A stretch of 44,030 nt of DNA from Candidatus Allofournierella merdigallinarum (GTDB lineage: Bacteria > Bacillota > Clostridia > Oscillospirales > Ruminococcaceae): NCBI GenBank assembly GCA_019117205.1, contig DXAC01000084.1, positions 1 to 44,030 of the forward strand, in the 5' to 3' direction. Each line of letters starts with the position of its first letter. The first letter of the stretch is position 1. Positions 1 to 7,555 of this stretch are shown here, one piece after another. The notes beneath the pieces are model-generated. The model did not search any database. It was not told where the DNA came from and saw only the letters and a program-made list of their open reading frames with translations. The translations under genes and the position numbers were made by a program.

Positions 1-128
1 TCGTCCACTGCCTGCTCACCGGCAACGTGGAAGAGGCGGACCGGGTGAACCGCCGCCATCTGGAGCTGGCACGGGACAAGATCAACGAGTACCTCATCAG
101 CAAGCAGACCAACCAGCCTCTGGAATAA
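1..128 (+). CDS. C-terminal end of a probable FCD-domain GntR-family transcriptional regulator (partial)
   Basis: Only the last 41 codons are present, ending in TAA at 126-128. The peptide is helical and ends with the pattern GNVEEADRVNRRHLELARDKI, which resembles the last helices of the FCD ligand-binding domain of FadR/UxuR-type GntR regulators, where an alanine/arginine-rich helix precedes a conserved His. The identification rests on this short stretch and on context: the next genes, on the opposite strand, handle sugar acids, typical targets of FCD regulators, and they carry two copies of a GntR-like palindrome. A strong terminator follows at once. Any other all-helical protein end is possible. 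Confidence 0.5.
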   Translation, partial: VHCLLTGNVEEADRVNRRHLELARDKINEYLISKQTNQPLE

Positions 129-148
129 GGCGCGAACACATCAAATGC

Positions 149-190
149 GCCCGGCGCGCTTCCCGAAAGGGAAGCGCGCCGGGCTTTTTT
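149..190 (+). terminator. Rho-independent terminator of the regulator gene
   Basis: A perfect 16-bp stem (149-164 with 169-184) closes on a GAAA tetraloop and is followed by six T residues at 185-190. It lies 20 nt after the stop codon at 128. Confidence 0.93.
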
Positions 191-199
191 GCAAAGATG

Positions 200-248
200 G
201 CCGGCCCCCCGCCCCAGGGTTCCGTAAACCCTTGAGCGGGGGGCCGGC
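200..248 (-). terminator. Long GC-rich hairpin, likely the end of the larA-gntP transcript
   Basis: A 13-bp GC arm pair (200-212 with 236-248) encloses a second 6-bp stem (216-221 with 227-232) with loop CCGTA. It lies downstream of the gntP stop on the minus strand. There is no clean U-tract directly after it on that strand, so termination may be weak or may use the neighbouring 149-184 hairpin in reverse. Confidence 0.55.
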
Positions 249-273
249 GCGCATTACACATTCCAGCAGATTT

Positions 274-304
274 CATCTTTTGCGCATCTGCGATGCAAAA
301 GATG
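274..304 (-). other. Inverted repeat just after the gntP stop codon
   Basis: CATCTTTTGC (274-283) and GCAAAAGATG (295-304) form a perfect 10-bp stem with an 11-nt loop, beginning 14 nt after the gntP stop. It is AT-richer than its surroundings and has no T-tract. It may be a 3' stabiliser or processing hairpin of the gntP message, or a protein-binding site. Confidence 0.6.
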
Positions 305-318
305 CAGTTCAACTTCTC

Positions 319-1752
319 TTAGTGAATGAAGATGCTGGCAATGATCAGGATGATCGAGCCCACGATGGGCACCAGGATGGAGCCGATGCTCCAGGTCTTC
401 AGGCTGGTCTTGATGTCCAGGCCGCTGAAGTTGGTGACCACATGGAAATAACTATCATTCAGGTAAGAGGGGCACATAGCGGTCATGCAGATGGCAAGGC
501 CGGCGATGTAGGGGTTGACGCCCAGAGTGGCGACCATCGGGCCCACAATGGCGGAGCCGGTGATCATAGCGGTGGTGCCGCTGCCCTGGGGGAAGCGCAT
601 GATGGTGCCGATGAGCAGAGGCACAGCGATGCCGGGGATGCCGGTGGCAACCAGCCAGTCGGCGATGATGCCGGCAGCGCCGGAGGCGTTGACGACGGCG
701 CCCAGCGCGCCGCCGGCGGCGGTGATGTACACGATGGGGCCGGCGTCCTTCAGGGCGTCGTTCATCATATCCACAACGGTCTTGTTATCCAGATCGCGGG
801 CCAGCACGAAAGCGCCCAGGCACAGGGAGATGAACAGAGCGATGATGGGCTGGCCAAAGAAGGTCAGGATATCGCCGGGAAGGGTGCCCACCAGAGAGGT
901 CTGGCTGACGACGGTGTTCATAAGGATCAGCAGGACGGGCAGCAGCAGCATGGTGAAGCTGATGCCGGCGCCGGGCAGCTTTTCGGTGCTCAGCAGCTCT
1001 TCAAAATCGGAGTTTTCCAGCTCCTTGCCGGCCTTGGTCTTGGCCTCGATGCGGTCCAGGACCGCCAGCTGGGCTTCAGTGTACTTGGAGCGGTCGATCT
1101 CGGAGGGAACGATGAACTCGGGGTGCTTGCTGCCGAACCAGCGGAACAGGGGAACCGCGAAGATGAAAACGGGGATGGACAGCAGCAGGCCGTAGATGAT
1201 GAACATGCCCAGGTCAACGTTCAGCCCGTTATCCTGGAAGGTGCCCACAACGGCCAGAGGGCCGGGGGTGGGGGGAACCAGGAAGTGGGTGATGTACAGG
1301 CCCATTGCCAGGATGCCGCCCAGGCCGACCATGGACTTCTTGGTCAGACGGCTGAACTCTTTGGCCAGGCTGGACAGGATCACGAAGCCGGAATCGCAGA
1401 ACACGGGGATGGACACCACGAAACCGGTGAGGCCCAGCACCACGTCGGCGCGCTTGACGCCCACGATCTTCAGAATGGTCAGCGCCATGCGCTTGGCGGC
1501 GCCGCTTCTTTCCAGGAAGATGCCCATGATGCAGCCGAAGCCGATCACGATGCCGATGCTTGTCATGGTGGAGCCGAAGCCGCCGGTCACGGTGGAAACG
1601 ACCTGGGACAGGGGGATGCTGTTGGAGAGCACACCGATCAGCACGGCGGAGATGATCAGCGCCGGGCAGGCATGCATCCGGGTGAAGATGATCAGCACCA
1701 TCATAACGACGATACCGATCAACATCGCCAATACTGGATTCATACGATTCAC
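319..1752 (-). CDS. gntP: GntP-family gluconate/sugar-acid:H+ symporter
   Basis: This 477-residue polytopic membrane protein should import gluconate or a related hydroxy acid with protons. Family signatures are visible: GFGCIMG near residue 72, FCDSGFVILSSLAKE near 118, HFLVPPTPGPLAV near 156, TAAGGALGAV near 345, PQGSGTTA near 389 and NDSYFHVV near 431, with about a dozen hydrophobic segments. Length is normal for GntP. The start is set by AAGGAGTG about 7 nt upstream; a second Met at codon 4 is possible. It is the last gene of the larA-uxaA operon, 92 nt after the large dehydratase subunit, so its substrate is probably the acid processed by LarA and the dehydratase. GntP proteins vary in specificity, so the exact substrate cannot be read from sequence. 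Confidence 0.9.
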   Translation of the reverse strand: MNRMNPVLAMLIGIVVMMVLIIFTRMHACPALIISAVLIGVLSNSIPLSQVVSTVTGGFGSTMTSIGIVIGFGCIMGIFLERSGAAKRMALTILKIVGVKRADVVLGLTGFVVSIPVFCDSGFVILSSLAKEFSRLTKKSMVGLGGILAMGLYITHFLVPPTPGPLAVVGTFQDNGLNVDLGMFIIYGLLLSIPVFIFAVPLFRWFGSKHPEFIVPSEIDRSKYTEAQLAVLDRIEAKTKAGKELENSDFEELLSTEKLPGAGISFTMLLLPVLLILMNTVVSQTSLVGTLPGDILTFFGQPIIALFISLCLGAFVLARDLDNKTVVDMMNDALKDAGPIVYITAAGGALGAVVNASGAAGIIADWLVATGIPGIAVPLLIGTIMRFPQGSGTTAMITGSAIVGPMVATLGVNPYIAGLAICMTAMCPSYLNDSYFHVVTNFSGLDIKTSLKTWSIGSILVPIVGSIILIIASIFIH

Positions 1753-1844
1753 TCCTTCTCAATCTCAAAAATCAGGTGAATGTGCCACGGGAATGTGTAA
1801 CAGATATCAACGGCGCGCCGCGCCGGGAAGACGTTTGCGCAGGC

Positions 1845-3008
1845 TCAGATCACCGGGCCCAGGCAGTGGATGTCGATGGAGCTCACATACTGGATGGCCT
1901 CGTTCTTGGTCATCTCGCCGGACAGGGTGCGCAGGGCCTTGGCAAACGCCTCCTCGCCCACCTGGTCGATGGTCTTCTCGCCGGTGATGATCAGGCCGGC
2001 ATTCAGGTCCATGTCCTGCTCCATGCGGGGGTAGGTGATGGGGTTGCCGCAGATCTTCACCACCGGCATACAGGGGAAGCCCTGGGGCGCGCCCCGGCCG
2101 GTGCTGAACATCATGAACTGGGCGCCGGTGGCGGCCATGCCGGTGAGGATCTCCGGCTCACGGCCCGGGGTGTCCTTGATCCACAGGCCCTTCTGGTCAG
2201 TGACGAATTCGGGGTAGTCCAGCACGCCCTGGATGGGCCGGGTGCCGGATTTCACGATGGCGCCCAGGGTCTTTTCCTCGATGCTGGACAGGCCGCCGGC
2301 GATGTTGCCGGGAGTGGGCTGGCCCTTGCGCATGTCGCAGCCGATGGCCTTGGCCCGGTTCTCCATGTCGTTGACGATCTTGAAGATCTTGTCGCCCACT
2401 TCCTTGGAAACGGCGCGGCGGGCCAGCAGATGCTCGCCGCCGATGAACTCGGTGGTCTCGCCGAAGATGACGGTGGCCCCAAGGTCCACCAGCTTGTCGG
2501 CCACATAGCCGATCACGCAGTTGGAAGCCATGCCGCTGGTGGTGTCGGACGCGCCGCACTTGATGGCCATGACGATGTTGGACACATCCACCGGCTGGCG
2601 CTGCAGGCCGGACGCCTCGATGACCATGCGGCGGGCGATGTCGGTGCCCGCCTGGATGGCCTTGGACACACCGCCCAGCTCCTGGATGTGGATGATCTCC
2701 ACATGTTTGCCGGTGGCGGCGATCTCCTGGACCATCCGCTCGTGGTCGGTGCCTTCGCAGCCCAGGCTCACCACCAGCACGCTGGCCAGGTTGGGGCTCT
2801 TGCCCAGGCTGATCAGGGTGTCGGTGACCCGCTCAAGGTCCGGCGGCATCTGGCAGCAGCCCTGGTGATGCAGGAAAGACACGGTGCCCATCACCTGGCG
2901 GCAGATGGCCTGGGCCACGTCATTGGCGCAGGTCACGCTGGGGATCACGCCCACGTAGTTGCGCGCGCCGACCTTGCCGTCCGGGCGCACATAACCCATA
3001 AATTCCAT
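1845..3008 (-). CDS. UxaA-family hydro-lyase, large subunit (altronate dehydratase / SuyB-like)
   Basis: 387 residues matching the C-terminal catalytic part of altronate/galactarate dehydratases and sulfolactate lyase SuyB. Visible motifs are the N-terminal GYVRPDGKVGARNYV, HHQGCCQ, KCGASDTTSG (variant of the usual KCGGSD), GNIAGGLSSIEEKTLGAI and FSTGRGAPQG. The family removes water (or sulfite in SuyB) from a 2-hydroxy acid using a metal centre. In UxaA a SAF domain is fused or encoded next door; here the SAF subunit lies just upstream, with 5 nt between its stop and this start, and the ribosome site AAGGAG lies in its last codons. Co-transcription with larA and gntP suggests a sugar acid or small hydroxy acid substrate. 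Altronate, galactarate and sulfolactate all remain open. Confidence 0.85.
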   Translation of the reverse strand: MEFMGYVRPDGKVGARNYVGVIPSVTCANDVAQAICRQVMGTVSFLHHQGCCQMPPDLERVTDTLISLGKSPNLASVLVVSLGCEGTDHERMVQEIAATGKHVEIIHIQELGGVSKAIQAGTDIARRMVIEASGLQRQPVDVSNIVMAIKCGASDTTSGMASNCVIGYVADKLVDLGATVIFGETTEFIGGEHLLARRAVSKEVGDKIFKIVNDMENRAKAIGCDMRKGQPTPGNIAGGLSSIEEKTLGAIVKSGTRPIQGVLDYPEFVTDQKGLWIKDTPGREPEILTGMAATGAQFMMFSTGRGAPQGFPCMPVVKICGNPITYPRMEQDMDLNAGLIITGEKTIDQVGEEAFAKALRTLSGEMTKNEAIQYVSSIDIHCLGPVI

Positions 3009-3013
3009 ATCGC

Positions 3014-3316
3014 TTACTCCTTCCAGTCGCCCCGGCCGCGCATGCTGTCCAGGTTGTGGATGTGCACGTACTCGCCTTTTTTGATCTCCTTGGTGGCGAT
3101 GCCGATCTCCTCGCCATACTTCATGATCAGCTCGCCCACATGGATGTCGCGCACGGCGATCTTGTGGCCAAAGGGCACGTCGCCGATGACGGTCACTTTC
3201 TCGCTGTCGCCCCGCTTGTCGCGGATCTCCACCTCGGTGCCGTCCACGATGCCGTCGGCGAAGATGGTGGCCACGTTGTCTTTGTCGCTTACTTTCAGCG
3301 CAAGTTTCAGGTCCAT
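3014..3316 (-). CDS. UxaA-family hydro-lyase, small SAF-domain subunit (SuyA-like)
   Basis: A 100-residue protein with the SAF fold found at the N-terminus of altronate dehydratase and as the separate SuyA subunit. Characteristic strands are VATIFADG, the GDVPFGHKIAVRDI segment with its conserved histidine, and GEEIGIATKEIKKGEYVHIHNLDS near the end. It should pair with the large subunit encoded immediately downstream to make a two-subunit dehydratase. The start has a clear AAGGAG 7 nt upstream, and the gene begins 22 nt after the larA stop. Confidence 0.85.
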   Translation of the reverse strand: MDLKLALKVSDKDNVATIFADGIVDGTEVEIRDKRGDSEKVTVIGDVPFGHKIAVRDIHVGELIMKYGEEIGIATKEIKKGEYVHIHNLDSMRGRGDWKE

Positions 3317-3338
3317 AGCGGTTCTCCTTCTTCTAAAA

Positions 3339-4616
3339 TCAGCCTTTTACAGCCATCACGCTCACGCCGTCGGGGATCACGACGACGCTGGCGTCCCTGC
3401 CCTTGATGCCGTAGGCGATCTCCAGCGCCTCGTCCGGGGTGGAGGCGGGGATCATGTTGGCCTTGCGGACCGTCTCGGGATCCAGGTAGGTGGTCACCAG
3501 GATCACCTTGTGGTGACGCAGGATGCGGGAGTAGATCTGGGGGCACCACTGCTCGGAGATGGTCTCCTTGGGCGGGATCTTGGAGAGGTAGGCGTCGATC
3601 TCGTCCACGGTGCCCAGGGTGATGAGCTTTTCAAAGTTCGTTCCGCCCATGCCGTCGCAGCAGGAGCAGCACATGATGATCACGCCGTCGTCGCCGGCGC
3701 AGGCCTCGGCGGTGGCCACCGCCTTGGGGCTCTGGTACAGGTTCTGGTCCAGCGGGTAGCCGCCGTTGGAGGTGATGACGATGTCCCCCTCGATGCTGGG
3801 GCACTGGCTCTGGTCGCGGATGAACTGCACGCCGGCGGCGTGGGCCTGCTCCAGGTCGCCCGCCCAGGCGGCCACCACCTTTTTCTCACCGTCCAGCGCC
3901 ACGTTCATGATGAACTGCACGTTCACCGCGCGGGCGGCGCAGACCATGTCCTTGTGGATGGGGTTGCCCTCCAGCACGCCGGTGACCGAGTGGGGATCGG
4001 CGATGGCCTTGTAGCTGTGGTTCTCGTTCACGGTGGCGGCGTTGCAGATGCCGGGCAGGATGCTCTTGCGCCCGCCGGAGAAGCCGGCGAAGAAGTGGGG
4101 CTCGATGAAGCCCTCGCACACCAGCAGGTCACAGTCCACGGCGATCTTGTTGCAGAAGAACTCGGCGCCGCTGGGCAGGTCGCACACCTTGACGAAGTCC
4201 TCGGGCACAAAGGCGTTGTTCACGGCGATCTTCTCGTTGTCCACGATGGCGTCGCCGAACATGCGCCGCTGCTCGGCCTCGGTGGTGGGCCGGTGCAGGC
4301 CGGTGCCGATGAGGATGGTGATGTCCGCGTCCGGGTTGCCGGCGCGGATCTCCGCCAGCAGGATGGGCAGCGTCAGCTTGCTGGGCACCGCCCGGGTGTG
4401 GTCGCTGGTGACCAGGGTGACCTTTTTCTTGCCCACCGCCAGCTCACGCAGTTTCTTGGAGCCGATGGGGTTCTCCAGGGCGTCTTTCACCAGCTCCGCC
4501 TCGCCCTTTGCCGCTTTGTACTGGTGCATCTTGGCGGTGACCACCGCTTTCAGGTTGGCCTCGTCCACATGCAAGTCCAAAGTGGAGGTGTAATAGGGGA
4601 TTTTGATGGTTTTCAT
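3339..4616 (-). CDS. larA: LarA-superfamily nickel-pincer hydroxy-acid racemase/epimerase
   Basis: 425 residues; the start was moved to the Met preceded by AAGGAGGT (about 7 nt), dropping 23 upstream codons. All residues that matter in Lactobacillus plantarum LarA occur at matching positions: SDHTR at 71-75 (nucleotide contact), His108 in GTGLHRPT, His174 in EPHFFAG, Lys184 in SGGRKSILPG (forms the pincer thioamide) and His200 in NENHS. The enzyme should therefore carry the nickel-pincer cofactor and exchange a proton/hydride at C2 of a 2-hydroxy acid. The larB, larC and larE maturation genes are not in the window and must be elsewhere. Known superfamily members act on lactate, malate, 2-hydroxyglutarate, phenyllactate or gluconate. 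Operon partners (UxaA-like dehydratase, GntP) favour a sugar acid over lactate, but this is inference. Confidence 0.88.
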   Translation of the reverse strand: MKTIKIPYYTSTLDLHVDEANLKAVVTAKMHQYKAAKGEAELVKDALENPIGSKKLRELAVGKKKVTLVTSDHTRAVPSKLTLPILLAEIRAGNPDADITILIGTGLHRPTTEAEQRRMFGDAIVDNEKIAVNNAFVPEDFVKVCDLPSGAEFFCNKIAVDCDLLVCEGFIEPHFFAGFSGGRKSILPGICNAATVNENHSYKAIADPHSVTGVLEGNPIHKDMVCAARAVNVQFIMNVALDGEKKVVAAWAGDLEQAHAAGVQFIRDQSQCPSIEGDIVITSNGGYPLDQNLYQSPKAVATAEACAGDDGVIIMCCSCCDGMGGTNFEKLITLGTVDEIDAYLSKIPPKETISEQWCPQIYSRILRHHKVILVTTYLDPETVRKANMIPASTPDEALEIAYGIKGRDASVVVIPDGVSVMAVKG

Positions 4617-4685
4617 CGGATGTACCTCCTTATGCGGTCTCATGCAAAAAAAATCTTGTGCCGGGGAGTTTTTCGCAATTTGCAT

Positions 4686-4697
4686 TTTGTATACAAT
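4686..4697 (-). promoter_or_regulatory. GntR/FCD-type operator in front of larA
   Basis: The palindrome TTGTATACAA (4687-4696), extended on the minus strand to ATTGTATACAAA, lies 18-29 bp beyond the -10 hexamer, a repressing position. The same core occurs in front of the glycerate kinase gene (6174-6185). The T-GT-AC-A symmetry resembles FCD-type GntR operators. Confidence 0.6.
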
Positions 4698-4714
4698 CCT
4701 TTTCTGACAAAATC

Positions 4715-4743
4715 ACTTTAACTCGGTTTTTGTCGTATGTCAA
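4715..4743 (-). promoter_or_regulatory. Promoter of the larA-uxaA-gntP operon
   Basis: On the minus strand, a perfect TTGACA -35 (4738-4743), a 17-nt spacer and TAAAGT as -10 (4715-4720). The flanks are AT-rich. Just upstream lie two overlapping inverted repeats, ACGAT/ATCGT (4771-4784) and GCAAAT/ATTTGC (4776-4792), possible activator or repressor contacts. Confidence 0.65.
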
Positions 4744-4820
4744 CAATTTTTCCCTATTTTTTACAAATTGACGATGCAAATCGTCCATTTGCACAAGAAA
4801 TTCTATGAACGAAACGTGAA

Positions 4821-4859
4821 TAAAAGACCGGGCGGCGAAGCCTTTGCTTCGCCGCCCGG
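4821..4859 (-). terminator. Rho-independent terminator after the glycerate kinase gene
   Basis: A 14-bp perfect stem (4828-4841 with 4846-4859) with a 4-nt loop is followed on the minus strand by TCTTTTATT. It lies 25 nt after the stop and separates the kinase transcript from the larA promoter. Confidence 0.92.
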
Positions 4860-4884
4860 CAGGGGTCGTTAACAGGATTTTTTC

Positions 4885-6126
4885 TCACATTTCCCGCTTG
4901 AGCAGCAGCACAGCCACATCGTTCACATTGGTGCCGGTGGGGCCGGTGATCACAAGGCCGTCCACCTTTTGCAAGGCGTGGTAGGCGTCGTTGTTTTTCA
5001 GCACCTCGAAGATGTCCACCCCCTGCTCTTTCAGGCGGGAGGCGGTGGTGTAGTCCACATAGCCGCCGGCGGCGTCGGTGGGGCCGTCGGTGCCGTCGGA
5101 CCCGACGCTGAACACCGCCGCGCCGGAAAGGCCGGCGATGCCCTGGGCCGCGCCCAGGGCCAGCTCCTGGTTGCGGCCGCCCTTGCCCTTGCCGGTGAGG
5201 TGCACCACCGTCTCGCCGCCGGCGATAAAGGCCACCGAGTGGTCGTCCTCGGCGTGGGTCAGGGCGATGGCGCCCAAAAACGCGCCCGCCTCCCGGGCCT
5301 CGCAGGCCAGCCTGTCGGTGAGCACCACCGGCTCGTAGCCCAGCTCCGCGCAGGCGACTTTGGCGGCGGCGCACAGCTGCCGCACGCTGCCGGTGATCCT
5401 GGTGGTCACGTTGTCCAGCTGTTTGGGGGTCTCCACCTCCATCAGGGCCAGGGCCTTTTCGCTCATCTTCAGGTCGTACTTGGCAATGATGGCCTTGGCG
5501 TCGGCGGCGGTGGAGGAGTCCGGATAGGCGGGGCCGGAGGCGATCATGTCCAGCGGGTCGCCTAAGATGTCCGAAAGGACGATGCTGTACACCCGGGCGG
5601 GGGCGCAGATCTGGGCGAACTTGCCGCCTTTCACCGCCGACAGGCGCTTGCGCAGGGTGTTGATCTCCACGATGTCCGCGCCGCAGGCCAGCAGCTGTTT
5701 GGTGATGTCCGCCAGCTCCTCGCCGCTGACCAGCGTCTTTTCAAACAGGGCCGACCCGCCGCCGGAGACCAGAAACAGCACCGTGTCCTCGGCGGACAGG
5801 TCCTTGACCAGGTCGATGGCCGCCTGGGCGCCCTTGAAGCTGTTCTCGTCCGGCACCGGGTGGCCGGCCTCCCAGATGTCGAAGTTGGCGATGGGGCCCA
5901 TGCTGTGGCCGTATTTGGTCACCACCACCCCCGCCTCGATGCGGCTGCCCAGCAGGTCGCTGGCGGTCTTCGCCATCTGCCAGGCGGCCTTGCCCGCCGC
6001 GACCAGCCGCACCCGGCCGGCGCTGAAGCTGTGGCCGGCCAGGGCCTTTTTCACCGCGTTGTCCGGCAGCGCCGCAGCCAGCGCCGCCTGGATGATCCTG
6101 TCCGCGTCCTGTCGCAAAGTGGCCAT
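4885..6126 (-). CDS. Glycerate 2-kinase (GckA/MOFRL family)
   Basis: 413 residues of the DUF4147/MOFRL glycerate kinase type, which phosphorylates D-glycerate to 2-phosphoglycerate, the usual exit of galactarate, glucarate and serine-cycle routes into glycolysis. Visible features: the VAAGKAAWQMA segment near residue 42, the VSGGGSALFE nucleotide-binding loop near 120, the lysine-rich LRKRLSAVKGGK near 159, SDILGDPLDMIASGP near 184 and the C-terminal MOFRL block with GKGKGGRNQELAL and SVGSDGTDGPTDAAGG. The GGAGG-rich ribosome site sits about 8-15 nt before the start. It has its own promoter region and terminator but shares an operator-like palindrome with the larA operon, so it is probably the terminal kinase of the same pathway. 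Confidence 0.9.
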   Translation of the reverse strand: MATLRQDADRIIQAALAAALPDNAVKKALAGHSFSAGRVRLVAAGKAAWQMAKTASDLLGSRIEAGVVVTKYGHSMGPIANFDIWEAGHPVPDENSFKGAQAAIDLVKDLSAEDTVLFLVSGGGSALFEKTLVSGEELADITKQLLACGADIVEINTLRKRLSAVKGGKFAQICAPARVYSIVLSDILGDPLDMIASGPAYPDSSTAADAKAIIAKYDLKMSEKALALMEVETPKQLDNVTTRITGSVRQLCAAAKVACAELGYEPVVLTDRLACEAREAGAFLGAIALTHAEDDHSVAFIAGGETVVHLTGKGKGGRNQELALGAAQGIAGLSGAAVFSVGSDGTDGPTDAAGGYVDYTTASRLKEQGVDIFEVLKNNDAYHALQKVDGLVITGPTGTNVNDVAVLLLKREM

Positions 6127-6173
6127 TCTCTCTTCCTCCTCCTTTGGTGCTCCGCGCCGGCGTTTCGGCGTGG

Positions 6174-6185
6174 ATTGTATACAAT
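6174..6185 (-). promoter_or_regulatory. GntR/FCD-type operator in front of the glycerate kinase gene
   Basis: A perfect 12-bp palindrome ATTGTATACAAT, 48-59 bp upstream of the kinase start. It repeats the 10-bp core seen at 4687-4696. A possible extended -10 (TGCTACTAAT on the minus strand, about 6204-6213) with TTGCGC about 18 nt further upstream would place the palindrome just downstream of the transcription start. The promoter call is weak, the palindrome is clear. Confidence 0.6.
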
Positions 6186-6243
6186 TTCACTACTTACATT
6201 AGTAGCACAAAATCCCCGTCGGGCGCAACTGGCGTTTTCCATA

Positions 6244-6263
6244 AGATTTTTTTGTAAAAATCT
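6244..6263. repeat. Small AT-rich inverted repeat
   Basis: AGATTTTT (6244-6251) and AAAAATCT (6256-6263) form an 8-bp stem with loop TTGT, in the AT-rich gap between the kinase gene and the DUF4349 terminator. Function unknown; nothing else was seen in this 272-bp gap apart from the operator and the 6346-6379 terminator. Confidence 0.5.
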
Positions 6264-6345
6264 CCAATGTGTAAAAATTGCAGCGGATGAAACCCCCGGC
6301 GGCCTGCACCCGCGCCCCGAACCCCTTTCCCGCCGCCCCGGCAGC

Positions 6346-6379
6346 AAAAAGCGCAAGGCAGGCGGGGCCTGCCTTGCGC
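6346..6379 (-). terminator. Rho-independent terminator after the DUF4349 gene
   Basis: A 13-bp stem (6351-6363 with 6367-6379) and a 3-nt loop, followed on the minus strand by five T residues, 20 nt after the stop codon. Confidence 0.92.
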
Positions 6380-6398
6380 GTATTTCGATAAAGCCCAC

Positions 6399-7379
6399 TC
6401 AGCTTTGGGGGCCGTATTTGGGGGCGGGTTTTTCCTCCGGGGCGGGGCCGGCGGGCGGCGCGGCGGGGCCGGCGGGCGGCGCGGGCGGCGGCGCCAGCGG
6501 CTTTTTGGGCCGGCGGCGGCGGGCGGCGCGGAGGATGCCGAAGACGACCAGCGCGATCACCGCCAGCACCAGCAGCACCGGCAGCGGGTAGATGAGGCCG
6601 ATGACCACGTCCTGCACGCCGTTGGCAAAGTTGTACCAGCTCTCCCGGAACGCCACGGCGGCGCGGGCGCCGAAGTGGTCGTCCACCGGGGTGAGGATCC
6701 GCACCTCGCTCAGGGCGATGTCCACGGTGGAGTAGGTCAGCAGGCTGTCATACACCCGCTGCTGGCCGGTGTAGCTCTCGATCTCATAGCGCACCTGGGC
6801 CAGCTGCTCCTCGATGGCCAGCAGGTCCGCCAGGTCCCCCGCCTGGCCGGCCAGCTCCAGCAGCCGGGTCTCCTGGGTGCGCAGGCTCTCCAGCCGCGCC
6901 TCCAGATCCACATATTCGGCGGTGATGTCGTCGGTGGTCTCGCTCTTGTAGGTGACGCTGCCCGCGGCGGACGCGTCGTCCAGGAAAGCGGCGTAGTTGT
7001 CGCTGGGCACCCGGAAGGTGTAGTTCACCCAGCGGCTGCCGTTTTCGGCGCTGCCGCCCTCGTCGCTGCTCTCCACCCAGGCCCCGGCGGCGGCGGCGGC
7101 TTTCAGCAGCGCGTCCCGGGTGGCGGCGTAGTCCTCGCTCTCCAGCTCCAGCGAGGCGTTGTAGATGATCTTGCGCCCGTCCTGGGGGGTGAGCTGGTCG
7201 GCGACCGAGCCGCCCAGCCCCGCCTCCTCGGTGGCGGCGTAGTCGTAGTTTGCACTGCTGTCGTAGGCTTCTCCCGCGGCCTGGGGCGCGGCGGCGGTGC
7301 CGCCGGAGGCCGCCCCGCATCCAACCAGCAGCCCGGCGCACAGCGCCGCCGCCAGCAGAAGACTCATTGCCCGTTTCAT
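6399..7379 (-). CDS. DUF4349-domain lipoprotein with membrane anchor and proline-rich tail
   Basis: 326 residues. The N-terminus is a lipoprotein signal (MKRAMSLLLAAALCAGLLVGC) with Cys21 as the likely lipidated residue. The body from about residue 68 matches DUF4349: KIIYNASLELESEDY, the FRVPSDNYAAFLD block, the SETTDDITAEYVDLEARLESLR coiled-coil entry and a helical hairpin to about 200. A hydrophobic segment (about 258-282) and a basic stop-transfer RAARRRRPKK follow, then a proline/alanine tail made by a 21-nt tandem repeat. DUF4349 proteins are envelope proteins of unknown function. AAGGAGGG precedes the start. It is transcribed alone, with a terminator right behind it. Confidence 0.85.
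   Translation of the reverse strand: MKRAMSLLLAAALCAGLLVGCGAASGGTAAAPQAAGEAYDSSANYDYAATEEAGLGGSVADQLTPQDGRKIIYNASLELESEDYAATRDALLKAAAAAGAWVESSDEGGSAENGSRWVNYTFRVPSDNYAAFLDDASAAGSVTYKSETTDDITAEYVDLEARLESLRTQETRLLELAGQAGDLADLLAIEEQLAQVRYEIESYTGQQRVYDSLLTYSTVDIALSEVRILTPVDDHFGARAAVAFRESWYNFANGVQDVVIGLIYPLPVLLVLAVIALVVFGILRAARRRRPKKPLAPPPAPPAGPAAPPAGPAPEEKPAPKYGPQS
6441..6482. repeat. Perfect 21-bp tandem duplication in the DUF4349 gene
   Basis: Two identical 21-nt units (6441-6461 and 6462-6482) encode [14 protein letters not shown]-type repeats in the C-terminal tail. Such in-frame units can change copy number by slippage without breaking the protein. Confidence 0.85.
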
Positions 7380-7463
7380 GGTGTTCCCTCCTTTTTATCT
7401 CATTGCCCCGGCCCTGCGGCCGCGGACTCCTCTGCTTTTTAAACGAAAGGGCGCCGCGGATTA

Positions 7464-7492
7464 TTGCGCCCGCCCTTTAAATACAGTATAAT
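7464..7492 (+). promoter_or_regulatory. Promoter of the phosphofructokinase gene
   Basis: TTGCGC (7464-7469), 17-nt spacer, perfect TATAAT (7487-7492); the predicted transcript starts near 7499, giving a leader of about 57 nt. Confidence 0.8.
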
Positions 7493-7555
7493 GGACAGGG
7501 CGTGCCGGCACAAGGGCTGCCGGCCAGGACAACGAAGGGTAAAGGAAGTGTGCCG

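Noticed and set aside
97-312. A 71-codon minus-strand frame behind gntP
   Set aside because: It consists almost entirely of the arms of two hairpins and has no ribosome site.
145-1779. A long plus-strand open frame antisense to gntP, and similar frames opposite larA/uxaA (1776-4721)
   Set aside because: The translations are rich in His/Asp/Gly repeats with no motifs, run through terminators and promoters, and lie opposite well-recognised genes. They result from GC-biased codon use.
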